Of a stretch of 64,000 nt of DNA, positions 33,678-42,759 are shown one piece after another. Source of the DNA: Nitrospiraceae bacterium (GTDB taxonomy: Bacteria; Nitrospirota; Nitrospiria; Nitrospirales; Nitrospiraceae); assembly GCA_035623075.1 (NCBI GenBank), contig DASPUC010000049.1, positions 1 through 64,000 on the forward strand, read 5' to 3'. Under the pieces are notes generated by a model that saw only the letters and a program-made list of their open reading frames with translations, was not told the origin of the DNA and ran no database searches. How positions within the stretch are numbered: the first letter of the stretch is position 1; each line of letters opens with the position of its first letter. The position numbers and the translations under genes are program-made.

Positions 33678-33833
33678 CACGTGAGACATGGGGGTCCGCA
33701 CCTCAACACAGCTTTGTTGCAACATGAACCCTGTTTCGTCTCGCTCGCTGCGCTTCGATCGGCACTCATCCCTTTTCATTGAATTGCCCCTCCCCCGTTG
33801 CTACAATGCCTTCATCGTGCAGCCCATTCATCC

Positions 33834-35651
33834 ATGACTGTCCCGTCACCCAATAGCAAACCCAACGCCGAGACACACCTTCAACGGACGCTTACTGGGG
33901 TCTTGAATGAGTTGCCCGTCGACGCAGCTCTGGCAGCCATCTTTCATCGCGACCAGGGCCCGCTCTCGGACCATGTGGCACGCGGATTCTCACCGCGTGA
34001 TATTCAAGCGATTCTCCGGACCCTGTCGGCCCCCGCGATCGGGGGCAGCAGCCCCTCCAGCGATCAAGACGGCAGCCGGACGATGCGGCTGCAGCTGATT
34101 ACTCCCACCGCCAAGTCTTTATTGGGTGCGCCGCTGCGCCATCGCAATCGGACATACGGGTTTCTCGTCATAGGCCGAAAAGAAACCGTGAGCTTTACGA
34201 AAAAAGAAAAAGCGTTGATGGATCAGGCCAGCGAGGACGTAACGAAGGCGCTCGATCGTGAAGGTCTGTTCAATCTGAATCTGGTGCTGAGCCGGCCGTA
34301 CGTCGCGAATGAACCGATGACCCCGACGGCCTCCGCCGTTGAAATGTTTGCCGCACCGGCTTCCCAACTTACGCCGGAGGTGCAGGAGAAGATCGTTGCG
34401 ATCCTCATGGATGCAGGACAATTTGTCGCTTACGACCGGGCTTGGGCCGGCCATTACGACCCGATCGCGGGGGGTGTTGAAGTACTCGGCATCGTCGGAG
34501 ATCAGAAAGGGGAGACCAAAGACGGGAAAAAGGATCTGAAGGTGGGTCAGCGGCTCGTCCTGGACGGCTCAGCGGCCGGGTGGGCGGTCCGCCATCGCAA
34601 ACCTCGTGTCGATCACGACCTGGCCTCGACCCAAGGGCGGTTTCTCGACCATAAACACCTCTTCAAAGACCGGTTTCAGTCCTCGCTCGTTGTACCGTTC
34701 TTCGTCCGTGGTCAGGTGGGTGGCACCATTACCCTCTCGTCAAAGGAGGCGAGTCGGTACCAACCGACGGACGCACGCACGCTTGAACCGATCATCCTTA
34801 GGCTCGCCGACGTCCTCCAGACTCCGGCTTCAACACCAGCCGGCCCAGCGCCGGTAACAGGGGGAGTAGACACCCCGGCAGGCACTGCAGCACCCAGCTC
34901 GCTGGAGCCCATGATCCGCAAGCAGGAACGCCATGCAGCCATCGGTGAGTTCAGTGCGTTTCTTGCCACGGAGGTTCGCGAACCACTGGGGTCCATCCGC
35001 GCACAATTGGAGGAGCTGACAGGCGAGGGTATTCTCGATTTCGATCCTCAGACGCGCGTGGAAAACGCCATGCGCGAACTCATGAGAGTGGAAGCCATCC
35101 TGAACGAAATATTGGACTTCGCCAAGCCGCTCGAGCTGATCCGCCGCCTCTGTCGAATCCCCGAGGTGATCGAGAGCGCGTTGACTGTCGTCGGGACCGA
35201 TTTAGAGGTCACGCGGATTCAGGTGACAAAGGACTATGCGACACAAATCGCCCCTGTGCGCGGTGATGAATCCAAGCTTCAACAGGTATTCTTAAGCATC
35301 TTCAAGAACGCCGTCGAAGCTATGAGCCCAGGGGGGCACCTGCACATTCAAGTGACCCAACATCGAGCCGGCCGAGGTCTCGAGGACCAGATTCTCATCA
35401 AAAACGACGGGGTCCCGATCCCGGCAGAGATTGTCGACAAGGTCTTCGAACCCTTCTTTACGACGAAACGGGCAGGTACCGGCCTCGGTCTTGCCACCGT
35501 GAAGAAAATCGTTGAAGAGCATGGAGGATCGATCACCATCGGCAGCGCCCCTGGCGAAGGCACGACCGTAACGATCCGCCTCCCTGGCGTCAGCCGGGGC
35601 CCCGCGTTCCGCCAGCGCGGTCGCGGTCGCCGCCCCCACCACCGGCGTTAA
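33834..35651 (+). CDS. GAF-domain histidine-kinase-like protein lacking the phosphoacceptor histidine
   Basis: Protein of 605 aa, cytosolic. Residues 10-150 and 170-335 hold two GAF-like segments, the second ending SSLVVPFFVRGQVGGTITL. Residues 365-430 are a HisKA-type dimerisation helix in which the H-box reads LATEVREPLGSI: Thr379 stands where the phosphorylated His belongs. The ATPase domain is complete (NAVEAM; FEPFFTTKRAGTGLGLATV). A basic Arg/His-rich tail of about 18 residues follows. No response-regulator gene is adjacent. It may be a signalling pseudokinase or act within a hetero-oligomer. Confidence 0.78.
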   Translation: MTVPSPNSKPNAETHLQRTLTGVLNELPVDAALAAIFHRDQGPLSDHVARGFSPRDIQAILRTLSAPAIGGSSPSSDQDGSRTMRLQLITPTAKSLLGAPLRHRNRTYGFLVIGRKETVSFTKKEKALMDQASEDVTKALDREGLFNLNLVLSRPYVANEPMTPTASAVEMFAAPASQLTPEVQEKIVAILMDAGQFVAYDRAWAGHYDPIAGGVEVLGIVGDQKGETKDGKKDLKVGQRLVLDGSAAGWAVRHRKPRVDHDLASTQGRFLDHKHLFKDRFQSSLVVPFFVRGQVGGTITLSSKEASRYQPTDARTLEPIILRLADVLQTPASTPAGPAPVTGGVDTPAGTAAPSSLEPMIRKQERHAAIGEFSAFLATEVREPLGSIRAQLEELTGEGILDFDPQTRVENAMRELMRVEAILNEILDFAKPLELIRRLCRIPEVIESALTVVGTDLEVTRIQVTKDYATQIAPVRGDESKLQQVFLSIFKNAVEAMSPGGHLHIQVTQHRAGRGLEDQILIKNDGVPIPAEIVDKVFEPFFTTKRAGTGLGLATVKKIVEEHGGSITIGSAPGEGTTVTIRLPGVSRGPAFRQRGRGRRPHHRR

Positions 35652-35674
35652 GGCGAATCAAATCCTTTTCCATA

Positions 35675-35822
35675 TCCCCTACTTTCACACGTGTCGGGGG
35701 AAGCGGGAGGCAGATCTTATTGCGCGCATTGACCGAGCACCGCCCATGGATATTACGATTGTATCTTGCGTGCGCGGTCAGCGAGCACAGGATTTGCCTC
35801 CCGCTTCCCCCACCCTTTTCCC
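35675..35822. repeat. Intergenic structured repeat, family B
   Basis: 21-bp arms with one mismatch, 35696-35716 (GGGGGAAGCGGGAGGCA...) and 35791-35811 (...TGCCTCCCGCTTCCCCC), enclose two direct copies of a TGCGCG...GAGCACCG-type word (35720-35742 and 35769-35790). Parts (ATCCCCTAC, TGCGC-CATTGA-CGA-CACCG, CGTGCG) recur at 45325-45395. With the bordering sequence it fills the gap between the kinase-like gene and the next promoter. Confidence 0.7.
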
Positions 35823-35935
35823 GCTTGACAGAGGTAGCCCCCCGTGGCTATCATCCCGCCACTTGATTCGCCTGTAGAACGAACATATTCATCAACGTAT
35901 TCCTTCAGCCACCTTTATTCACAAAGGAGTAGGGT

Positions 35936-36304
35936 ATGAAGCTCGTAATCGGCACTGTTGCGACACTGTCCGGTGTGCTGTTCCTGCTGTCGATGGCGTC
36001 TGCCAATCCGGCGCTGCTCCCCAAACACGAAGGCTATCCGATGAAGAACAGCGGAAGCCCCGTCAACGGGCAAGCAACTGCCAATGACCCGGGTCAAACC
36101 AATGCCGGTGGCGAGAAGGCCGCACTTCAGGCCGCTGGATTTGACGATAAACATGTCCAGCAGAGTCTCAAGAAGATGGACAATGATCGGATTACTCAAG
36201 GCCAGGGTGCGAATCAGCTACCGACTGTGCAGGGGCCGCAGATCAAGATTGCCCCTCCAGTGACCTCTGCGACCAAGGCCGACGCCAGCCTTGGCGTAAA
36301 GTAA
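35936..36304 (+). CDS. Small secreted protein of unknown function
   Basis: Protein of 122 aa with signal peptide MKLVIGTVATLSGVLFLLSM ASA. The mature part is Gly/Asn/Gln-rich and flexible (NGQATANDPGQTNAGGEKAA; DDKHVQQSLKKMDNDR). The ATG follows AAAGGAG. It is a one-gene unit closed by a strong terminator. The composition suggests a periplasmic or surface protein. Confidence 0.65.
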   Translation: MKLVIGTVATLSGVLFLLSMASANPALLPKHEGYPMKNSGSPVNGQATANDPGQTNAGGEKAALQAAGFDDKHVQQSLKKMDNDRITQGQGANQLPTVQGPQIKIAPPVTSATKADASLGVK

Positions 36305-36326
36305 CTCAGACTGTTCCTTTTACTGC

Positions 36327-36370
36327 GAAGGGGGAGTCAGGCCGTAAGCCTGACTCCCCCTTCCTGTTTT
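36327..36370. terminator. Strong, probably bidirectional, intrinsic terminator
   Basis: GAAGGGGGAGTCAGGC, loop CGTAA, GCCTGACTCCCCCTTC, then CTGTTTT. The stem is 16 bp and perfect (36327-36342 with 36348-36363). It lies between two convergent genes (stops at 36304 and 36379) and serves both. Confidence 0.9.
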
Positions 36371-36378
36371 GAAAGTCT

Positions 36379-36942
36379 TTACGAGCTCCGCTTCCGGTTC
36401 TTCTTCTCAGTTCCATTAAGCCGAAACCGCCAAGGTTTCTTGGCCCATTCCCCCGCATAATCGACCCCAATGCGCGCAAACGTGCCTATATCTATCTTCC
36501 GCACCGCGACAGCTCGATCTTCGAACCACAATTGTTTCCCATCAGTCATGTTCCATCGGTTCAAGCCCCGGTCAATCTGCATCGCCCGGCACAATCGCCC
36601 TGGGCCGTCAATCAGCTCCCCCTCGATTTCAATCGCCCGAATCAGCACAGCCGCTGGGAACTCCTCCCGTTCGGTGACCACATTTAGACAATGATACATG
36701 CCGTAGATAAGATAGACATAGGAGGTCCCCGCTGGGCCAAACAAGACATCGGTGCGAGCGGTTCTCCCCTTCGAGGCATGACAGGCTTTATCTTGAGGCC
36801 CGATATAGGCTTCGACCTCGATGATCTTGCCGGCGATGACTCCCTCCCCGTTTTTACGCACCAGATATTTCCCCAGAAGCGACCGCGCAACCGTCAGCGT
36901 CGGGCGATTGAAAAAGGCGTGTGAGAGTGGCTGGCGTCGCAT
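36379..36942 (-). CDS. DNA-3-methyladenine glycosylase (AAG/MPG family)
   Basis: Protein of 187 aa. LLGKYLVRKNGEGVIAGKIIEVEAY holds the catalytic Glu. It is followed by ACHASKGRTARTDVLFGPAGTSYVYLIYGMYHCLN and VLIRAIE, the complete AAG core. It excises alkylated purines from DNA. The ATG at 36942 gives the usual N-terminus; a longer frame to 37002 adds residues not typical of the family. Confidence 0.9.
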   Translation of the reverse strand: MRRQPLSHAFFNRPTLTVARSLLGKYLVRKNGEGVIAGKIIEVEAYIGPQDKACHASKGRTARTDVLFGPAGTSYVYLIYGMYHCLNVVTEREEFPAAVLIRAIEIEGELIDGPGRLCRAMQIDRGLNRWNMTDGKQLWFEDRAVAVRKIDIGTFARIGVDYAGEWAKKPWRFRLNGTEKKNRKRSS

Positions 36943-37151
36943 GTTTCTCACTGAAGCGGGATTCGCGAGAAAAGCGAGACGGGCGAGACTCTCGTTTCCC
37001 ATCTTTCGCGCTTGTCGCGCCTAAAAATACCATGCGAGACCGCCCATGACAAACCGCGGATTCCCAGGAACGAAGTAAATACTGTCGATGGGCATGGCCT
37101 CATTCTGCGGTCAAATTCTAGACCGCTTTTAGTCACCTGACGTAAGCTCAC

Positions 37152-37946
37152 TTACTTGGATGGCAGCACAAAACTCAGCGTAGCGTTGTACAACTCGCGG
37201 TTAGCGAGGTCCGGATGAATAGATGACAGAATATAATCGACGACGAGGAGCTGTGGTCCTTCCTTGGCAATCTTAACGGCAGCAATCCCCTCCTTGTCCG
37301 TCTGATACCGGGGAATATCCTTTTCTTCCATCGGGGTAACACCATCACCAGCCTCCACTCCAACGCCGGACAATGGGGTTCCATCAAAGTGCACCCGAAC
37401 TTTAAGAATATCTCCGGGCTGCGCGAGAAACGGATCACTGAGTGGAACGATTTCAAGCCGATGGCCGATGACTATGCCGTACGTATGACGTGCGGTCGGC
37501 TTGGTTGACACCAAGGCCTTGGCAAACTTTACGGATAAGAGACTGTCTTCGGCGGAAGGCACCTGTTGCTTGCTCGTGTTCCGATATCCATGAGCTGTTT
37601 TAACCCAGTACCCGCTGTCGTAGCGTATGGCCAAGAGGACAACGCCTTTCTCGATCGCTATCGGCTCAGTTTTCAGGATAGGAATGCCGTCCTGAGATGC
37701 GCTTTTAATTCCAGGGAGCAGTGAACGCGTCACTTGACCATCAACAAACACATCAAATTCGATGAGTTTGTCAGGATCAGGCGTTTCCCGATCTCCAGGA
37801 TGCCCATGATGCACCATCGCGCGCAGATTGCCCGCCGGATCTCCGTCCGTCGTAATCCACACATCATGTGCGTTGACGGGGCACGCCGCGACGAGGATGC
37901 TCACAGCGACCAACATGATCTTGCATTCGTGAAACACGCTCGTCAT
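37152..37946 (-). CDS. Secreted DUF4198-domain protein, probable metal-uptake accessory
   Basis: Protein of 264 aa with a signal peptide (LVAVSILVAACPVNAHDVWI, cleavage after NA). DUF4198 features: HDVWI at the mature N-terminus, GYWVKTAHGYRN, LEIVPLSDPFLAQPGD and LKVRVHFDGTPLSGVGV. The ATG follows AGGAGTCACAA. Such proteins are often encoded beside TonB receptors for metal or siderophore uptake, as here (next gene 39 bp upstream). With NikR close by, nickel is the likely substrate, by context only. Confidence 0.75.
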   Translation of the reverse strand: MTSVFHECKIMLVAVSILVAACPVNAHDVWITTDGDPAGNLRAMVHHGHPGDRETPDPDKLIEFDVFVDGQVTRSLLPGIKSASQDGIPILKTEPIAIEKGVVLLAIRYDSGYWVKTAHGYRNTSKQQVPSAEDSLLSVKFAKALVSTKPTARHTYGIVIGHRLEIVPLSDPFLAQPGDILKVRVHFDGTPLSGVGVEAGDGVTPMEEKDIPRYQTDKEGIAAVKIAKEGPQLLVVDYILSSIHPDLANRELYNATLSFVLPSK

Positions 37947-37984
37947 TTGTGACTCCTGTTGATTTGGTCGCGGCAAATCCTTCC

Positions 37985-40159
37985 TCACCCACCGGTCTTG
38001 AATCGGTAACTTGCGCCGACCATCAACGCAAATGGAGCTTGAGGGTTGACGAAAATATCCGCGGAGGTGGCGCCTGTCGGATTCCCAAAGTTCACGGCCG
38101 TTTCACTCAACCGGTCCGACGGATACCAGATCAGGTCGACGAACCCCGTCCATCCACTCTGGTGACCATAAAACACCCGCCCGGATATGCGTTGGTATGG
38201 CGAGGTGGTTATTATCCCGTCTTCCGTCAAATTCTTTTTCCCGATGAGCTCTAGGTACAACTGCCCACCACCACGATGGGGAGAGTCTTGACCCCCAATG
38301 GGCACATCAACATCGGTGCCAATCTTGACGATATAGGCTGGTACGTTGGGGACGAATACCGCATGAGCCTGAGACTGGTCCGTGAGAACCGCACGAATCT
38401 GGGTATAGTTGAGAAACACGGAGGCTTGGCCCTGCCTGTCCTGGCGAACGTAATAACGGGCCTCGATATCGTATCCTTCGCGGATCGAACTCCCAAGGTT
38501 CTGGGGGTCCAGTCCGGGGGCGGCTTGGAAAACCTCTTGGCTGAGCGTCGTGTACCACAGATCGGCCAAAAATTTCACCCGAGGAGATGGTTGGAGCTGG
38601 ATGCCAACTTCTCGGCTTCGCAGTTTGATCGGTTTGATGGCCGTGGCGCTCACAATATTATCGGCGGCGCTCGGCGATCGGAATCCTTCGCCGTAATTCG
38701 CAAAGATTTCCAGCCACGAGACTGGGGTCAGCGCCAAACCAGCTTTTGGACTCCAAACCCCCGTGTCAGGCATGGTACCTGCTGTGCTGGGAAGATGATT
38801 GTCGACGTTATACCAAAAATGATCGTACCGGGTGCCGCCGGTCAGCTTGATCCATGGCAGTGGTTGAAGTTGAGCCTGGATATATTCACCCAAACCCTGC
38901 TCTGTATAATTGAGATTCACGACATCCGGGCCGCTCTGTACGCGACCGACAGTTGGCATTTGAGTCGCGCCTACCGAATCGTTTCGAAAATTCGTTCCCA
39001 CGAAGACCTGAGCAGGCATGAGATCAAATAACCGAGAGGTCCAGGTTTTTCTGAGCGTAAATCCGATGGTGGTGCGGTCTTCCTTCTGTCCCCGCTGTCC
39101 ACCGCCGAAATCGGCATAGCGGATAAAGTAATCGTGCGTCACAAAGCCCGTCATCGTAAAGGCCTGGTCCAGATCGCCCAATGCATAGTTCAGGATGAGG
39201 TTTTGCAATTCTTTACTGCCTCCATCAGTCGGATTGACGGCCGTCTTGGGGCTCAACTGCCCCGAGGCCACCAAGTCCCGGTTGATGTACCCCGGCGCGC
39301 CCCAGTCGCCACCATAGAATTGGGCTCGCAGCGTGAAGTCTCCAAACTTGGTCGGTGCGGTCGCTTTGCCGAACAGATTGTAGCGTCGATACCCTTGGTT
39401 GTCCCGATATCCATCGGTCGTATATCCCTCAGCTGCCAAATAGGGCACGATCGTGCCTTCTGGTCCACGGGGTTGACTATACGTCACGATTCCACGGCCA
39501 GTGTTAAAATACCCACCATAGCCTTTCACTTCCCCATCCGAGTCAAACCGCTTTGTCACGATATTTACCGACCCCCCTAAATTCGAGTCCCCGTACAAGG
39601 CGCTGAACGGTCCTCGAATCACCTCTAGTCGATCGACTGTTTCAGGAATCAGAATATTGAGATCAGCATAGTTCGGCGTATGGATGCTGGACACTTCATT
39701 GATCGGAACCCCGTCAATGAAATAGGCCACATCGCGTCCATGCTCCAAGTCCGTGAAGCCCCGAATCGCGATGCCATTGCCGATGCCGCCTTGACCAAAG
39801 TTGTTCACGTTAAATCCGGGAAGCGGACGGAACAAATCGACATAACTGTTCACAATAGGTGTCCGTCGGATATCATTCGCATCCAGAATGGTAGTGGCTG
39901 CCGGCAAGGCCGCTGCATCCGATGTCACAGCCGTTCTTGATTCAGTTCGATACGCGTGCGCCTTTTCAGCGGACACAATCACTTCAGGAAGAGTGATGGC
40001 AACGTCTGATTCTTCGCCAAGTTCCTTTCGTGACTGATTGTCCGACTCCGGGTTCGGGGAGTCCTCCGCCTGAATCTTATAAGGGATACAGAGCCAGACG
40101 CTAAGCAAACAGAATCCAATTCCTAGATATCGCGTCGGTATTTGTTGTCGCTTGATCAC
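37985..40159 (-). CDS. TonB-dependent outer-membrane receptor
   Basis: Protein of 724 aa from a GTG at 40159. It has a signal peptide to about residue 32 (VWLCIPYKIQA), then the TonB box region LPEVIVSAEKA. The plug domain spans about 75-190 (IAIRGFTDLEHGRDVAYFIDG; LEVIRGPFSALYGDSNLGG). A beta-barrel ends FALMVGASYRFKTGG with a weak terminal-strand signature. A longer frame to 40246 would bury the signal peptide and is rejected. The neighbouring NikR-type regulator and DUF4198 gene suggest transport of nickel or a nickel chelate. Confidence 0.85.
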   Translation of the reverse strand: MIKRQQIPTRYLGIGFCLLSVWLCIPYKIQAEDSPNPESDNQSRKELGEESDVAITLPEVIVSAEKAHAYRTESRTAVTSDAAALPAATTILDANDIRRTPIVNSYVDLFRPLPGFNVNNFGQGGIGNGIAIRGFTDLEHGRDVAYFIDGVPINEVSSIHTPNYADLNILIPETVDRLEVIRGPFSALYGDSNLGGSVNIVTKRFDSDGEVKGYGGYFNTGRGIVTYSQPRGPEGTIVPYLAAEGYTTDGYRDNQGYRRYNLFGKATAPTKFGDFTLRAQFYGGDWGAPGYINRDLVASGQLSPKTAVNPTDGGSKELQNLILNYALGDLDQAFTMTGFVTHDYFIRYADFGGGQRGQKEDRTTIGFTLRKTWTSRLFDLMPAQVFVGTNFRNDSVGATQMPTVGRVQSGPDVVNLNYTEQGLGEYIQAQLQPLPWIKLTGGTRYDHFWYNVDNHLPSTAGTMPDTGVWSPKAGLALTPVSWLEIFANYGEGFRSPSAADNIVSATAIKPIKLRSREVGIQLQPSPRVKFLADLWYTTLSQEVFQAAPGLDPQNLGSSIREGYDIEARYYVRQDRQGQASVFLNYTQIRAVLTDQSQAHAVFVPNVPAYIVKIGTDVDVPIGGQDSPHRGGGQLYLELIGKKNLTEDGIITTSPYQRISGRVFYGHQSGWTGFVDLIWYPSDRLSETAVNFGNPTGATSADIFVNPQAPFALMVGASYRFKTGG

Positions 40160-40294
40160 GTATTTATTTCCATTCACGGGTCCGCACCACTGAACAAACC
40201 GGCACAAATCTTTAGAGCTGCCTGTCTCGGCTGCGTTCGCAGCCAACCCAGACCCTCATGGTCTGCCAGTAGCGGTATCAAAAAGAGGCCCCGC

Positions 40295-40720
40295 TCAGAC
40301 GAGCGAAGCCTGCTGCAGAAGAGTCCGAATGCGGAAGATAGTTTGATCGATCAAGCCATCCATGGTTTGACCTTGGATTCCCATGATCTCAAGCCTGGCC
40401 CGATTGACCGGCAACAGAACCTTCTTGGCCCGTGCGCCCAGAATTGCTTGGACAATCTCCGGTGTAACTTCGCCGAGCATGGCGCCCGGCAGCAAAAAAT
40501 TCAATGACGTGACGATTACGTCCATTGCAGGCACTGTTTCAGTAATGGCGCGTGACCCGACGCCGACGTCTGCTGCGCCGGCCCGTTTCATCGCCGCCGC
40601 GGCGATGGTATTGGTGCCCAACGCGACAATATGGTGCGTGTTCCCCAGTTCAGTCTGAAGGCCGGCAACCAGCCGGGAGCCAAGCCCTCCGCCTCGCCCG
40701 TCGATGACGCACACCTGCAT
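40295..40720 (-). CDS. DUF3842-family protein
   Basis: Protein of 141 aa opening MQVCVIDGRGGGLGSRLVAGL, a Rossmann-like glycine-rich motif, then HHIVALGTNTIAAAAMKRAGA and a conserved NFLLPGAMLGEVTP. Full length for DUF3842. It lies 3 bp after the nikR-like gene and is probably co-transcribed with it. The function of the family is not established; the nickel context is inferred from NikR. Confidence 0.78.
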   Translation of the reverse strand: MQVCVIDGRGGGLGSRLVAGLQTELGNTHHIVALGTNTIAAAAMKRAGAADVGVGSRAITETVPAMDVIVTSLNFLLPGAMLGEVTPEIVQAILGARAKKVLLPVNRARLEIMGIQGQTMDGLIDQTIFRIRTLLQQASLV

Positions 40721-40723
40721 CGC

Positions 40724-41140
40724 CTAGACCAGCCCCTTCCCAGTCGTCGTCATCGTGAGTTTGCCGTGTTTCACACCTTTCACGCTGACGAGCGCATCCG
40801 CCACTTTTCTGATTTCAGACCCCTTGCCTTTGGCCACCAACACTTCGAGACAATGGTCATGGTCGAGATGCACGTGCATCCCGGCCATAATATGGCCTTG
40901 GAAATCGTGCTGAATGTGCGTCAACTTTCTGGTGAGATCGCGGACGTGATGATCATAGACGAATGTGATCGTCCCGACCGTTTCCTTGTCCTCATTCCAT
41001 TCCTGGCCGACGAGGTTGTCACGGATGAGGTCCCGCAAAGCCTCCGACCGGTTGGTGTACTTTCGGCGCTGAATGTGTCGATCGAAATCGTCTAGCAGAT
41101 GATGATCCAACGACACCCCGAACCGTACGAGTTGTTTCAT
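40724..41140 (-). CDS. nikR: NikR-type nickel-responsive transcriptional regulator
   Basis: Protein of 138 aa. The N-terminal ribbon-helix-helix (MKQLVRFGVSLDHHLLDDFD... RSEALRDLIRDNL) is followed by the ACT-like metal domain. H78, H89, H91 and C97 (GMHVHLDHDHCLEV) match the four high-affinity nickel ligands of E. coli NikR (H76, H87, H89, C95). It represses nickel-uptake genes when nickel is sufficient. A longer frame to 41164 lacks support. Direct repeats just upstream may be its own control site. Confidence 0.88.
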   Translation of the reverse strand: MKQLVRFGVSLDHHLLDDFDRHIQRRKYTNRSEALRDLIRDNLVGQEWNEDKETVGTITFVYDHHVRDLTRKLTHIQHDFQGHIMAGMHVHLDHDHCLEVLVAKGKGSEIRKVADALVSVKGVKHGKLTMTTTGKGLV

Positions 41141-41158
41141 AGTGGCCTCGCTCTTTGA

Positions 41159-41186
41159 TAGCACGATTTTGAGTTTTGTAGCACGA
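41159..41186. promoter_or_regulatory. Direct TAGCACGA repeats upstream of nikR
   Basis: TAGCACGA at 41159-41166 and again at 41179-41186, exactly 20 bp apart (about two helical turns), starting 19 bp above the nikR start codon. The spacing suits a ribbon-helix-helix tetramer. The words are not the GTATGA-type half-sites of enteric NikR, so the role is inferred from position. Confidence 0.4.
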
Positions 41187-41260
41187 CAAGATTGCGGCCG
41201 TCAACCATCAGCCATACGTCTTCTTATTGACCGGGGAGACGACCGGACCAGAGGATCGAG

Positions 41261-42685
41261 CTACTCGCCTTGAATGGGGACATAGAGCGCGTTGCCCTGG
41301 CGCAAGACCAGGAGAAGAGCCAAATCATTGGGTTTCAACGGATCGGCAATGCGCTGAAACGATGCGAAGTCTTTTACCGGTTGGCGATTGATTTCGAGGA
41401 CCACGTCCCCCGGTTGAAGACCGGAGGATTCGGCAAGGCTGCCTTCTTCAATATCTGTCACAACGACACCGCTGTTGACTGAGAGGTCCATTTGGCGCGC
41501 GAGCGGTGGGGTCACTTCATCGAAGACAACCCCCGCCAGCGGATGAGCCGTCGATGCAGAGGTCGCGTCAGATTGACTCTTCTTGGTACGTTCCCGAGGC
41601 GCTTCCTGCACGACCAACTCAACCTGCATCGGTTTGCCGTCACGCACAATATCGAGCCGGTGCCGGCTTCCGATCGCCGACGCTGCCACTAAATTGCGGA
41701 GCTGGCCGCTATCCATCACATCGCGTCCATCGAACCGAACCACGACATCGCCTCGTCTGAGACCAGCTTTTTCCGCCGACCCTTTGGCCTGGAGATCCGT
41801 CACGATGGCTCCCTTCACATCGGGAAGGCGAAAGATCTTCCCCAGGAGCGGGGTCACGTCTTGAGTCGAAGCACCCAGGAATCCACGGACGACTCGTCCC
41901 GTTTTGATCAGGCTCTGCATGGCGGCCCGCGCCATGTTGCTGGGAATGGCAAACCCCACGCCGACGCTGCCCCCCGTCGGACTCGCGATGGCGGTATTAA
42001 TTCCGACGAGTTCGCCTTTGATGTTGACGAGTGCCCCGCCGGAGTTGCCGGGATTGATCGGCGCATCGGTCTGGATGAAATCTTCGAAGTCTGCGACACC
42101 GACATCGGCGCGACCGACGGCACTCACGATTCCAAACGTCACGGTTCGGCTGAGGCCGAGTGGATTCCCGATGGCCAGAACGAAGTCGCCCACTGTCAGA
42201 TTGCTCGAATCTCCCCAGGCGACCGTGGGCAGATTCGTGGCATTGATCTTCACGACCGCAACGTCGGTTTTCGGATCAGTCGCGACGACACGCCCCTTAT
42301 ATTGCCGACGATCGGCAAGGATCACTTCCACGTCGACGGCTTCGGCGACTACATGGTTGTTGGTAATAATGTAGCCGTCCGGCGACACGATGACCCCTGA
42401 TCCCTGCCCATACTGACGGCGGGCGGGCGGCTCTTTGAACATGCCGAACGGCAACGCCTCATCACTGAACGCTTGGTCGCGGACCATGACGGTCGAGGCG
42501 ATACTGACCACCGCAGGGATGACCTTCGCAGCGGTGGCTTTCACCTGCCCTTGAAGATCATTCGCTACAGATACTGGGAGCAGTCGTGTACCGGCCGGTG
42601 CGATGGCCGGACTCCAAATAGTCCAGACACACCATGCGGCCATGACCCACGGCAGGAAAGCGATCCGGATAATGCGCATCTTCAT
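41261..42685 (-). CDS. HtrA/DegP-family periplasmic serine protease with two PDZ domains
   Basis: Protein of 474 aa with an N-terminal signal/anchor (FLPWVMAAWCVWTIW). The catalytic triad is complete: His in ITNNHVV, Asp in DPKTDVAVVKI, Ser in PGNSGGALVN. PDZ domains lie at about 275-370 (SAEKAGLRRGDVVVRFDG) and 390-470 (AESSGLQPGDVVLEINRQP). It degrades or refolds damaged envelope proteins. The ATG at 42685 is preferred over an upstream frame. It follows the copper ATPase gene by about 75 bp. Confidence 0.9.
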   Translation of the reverse strand: MKMRIIRIAFLPWVMAAWCVWTIWSPAIAPAGTRLLPVSVANDLQGQVKATAAKVIPAVVSIASTVMVRDQAFSDEALPFGMFKEPPARRQYGQGSGVIVSPDGYIITNNHVVAEAVDVEVILADRRQYKGRVVATDPKTDVAVVKINATNLPTVAWGDSSNLTVGDFVLAIGNPLGLSRTVTFGIVSAVGRADVGVADFEDFIQTDAPINPGNSGGALVNIKGELVGINTAIASPTGGSVGVGFAIPSNMARAAMQSLIKTGRVVRGFLGASTQDVTPLLGKIFRLPDVKGAIVTDLQAKGSAEKAGLRRGDVVVRFDGRDVMDSGQLRNLVAASAIGSRHRLDIVRDGKPMQVELVVQEAPRERTKKSQSDATSASTAHPLAGVVFDEVTPPLARQMDLSVNSGVVVTDIEEGSLAESSGLQPGDVVLEINRQPVKDFASFQRIADPLKPNDLALLLVLRQGNALYVPIQGE

Positions 42686-42759
42686 CGCAAGTGTCTCACG
42701 ATACCCCAATCACCACTCAACGGCTGCTATAGCCTAGCATGCGTGGGGAAGAGGTGCAC

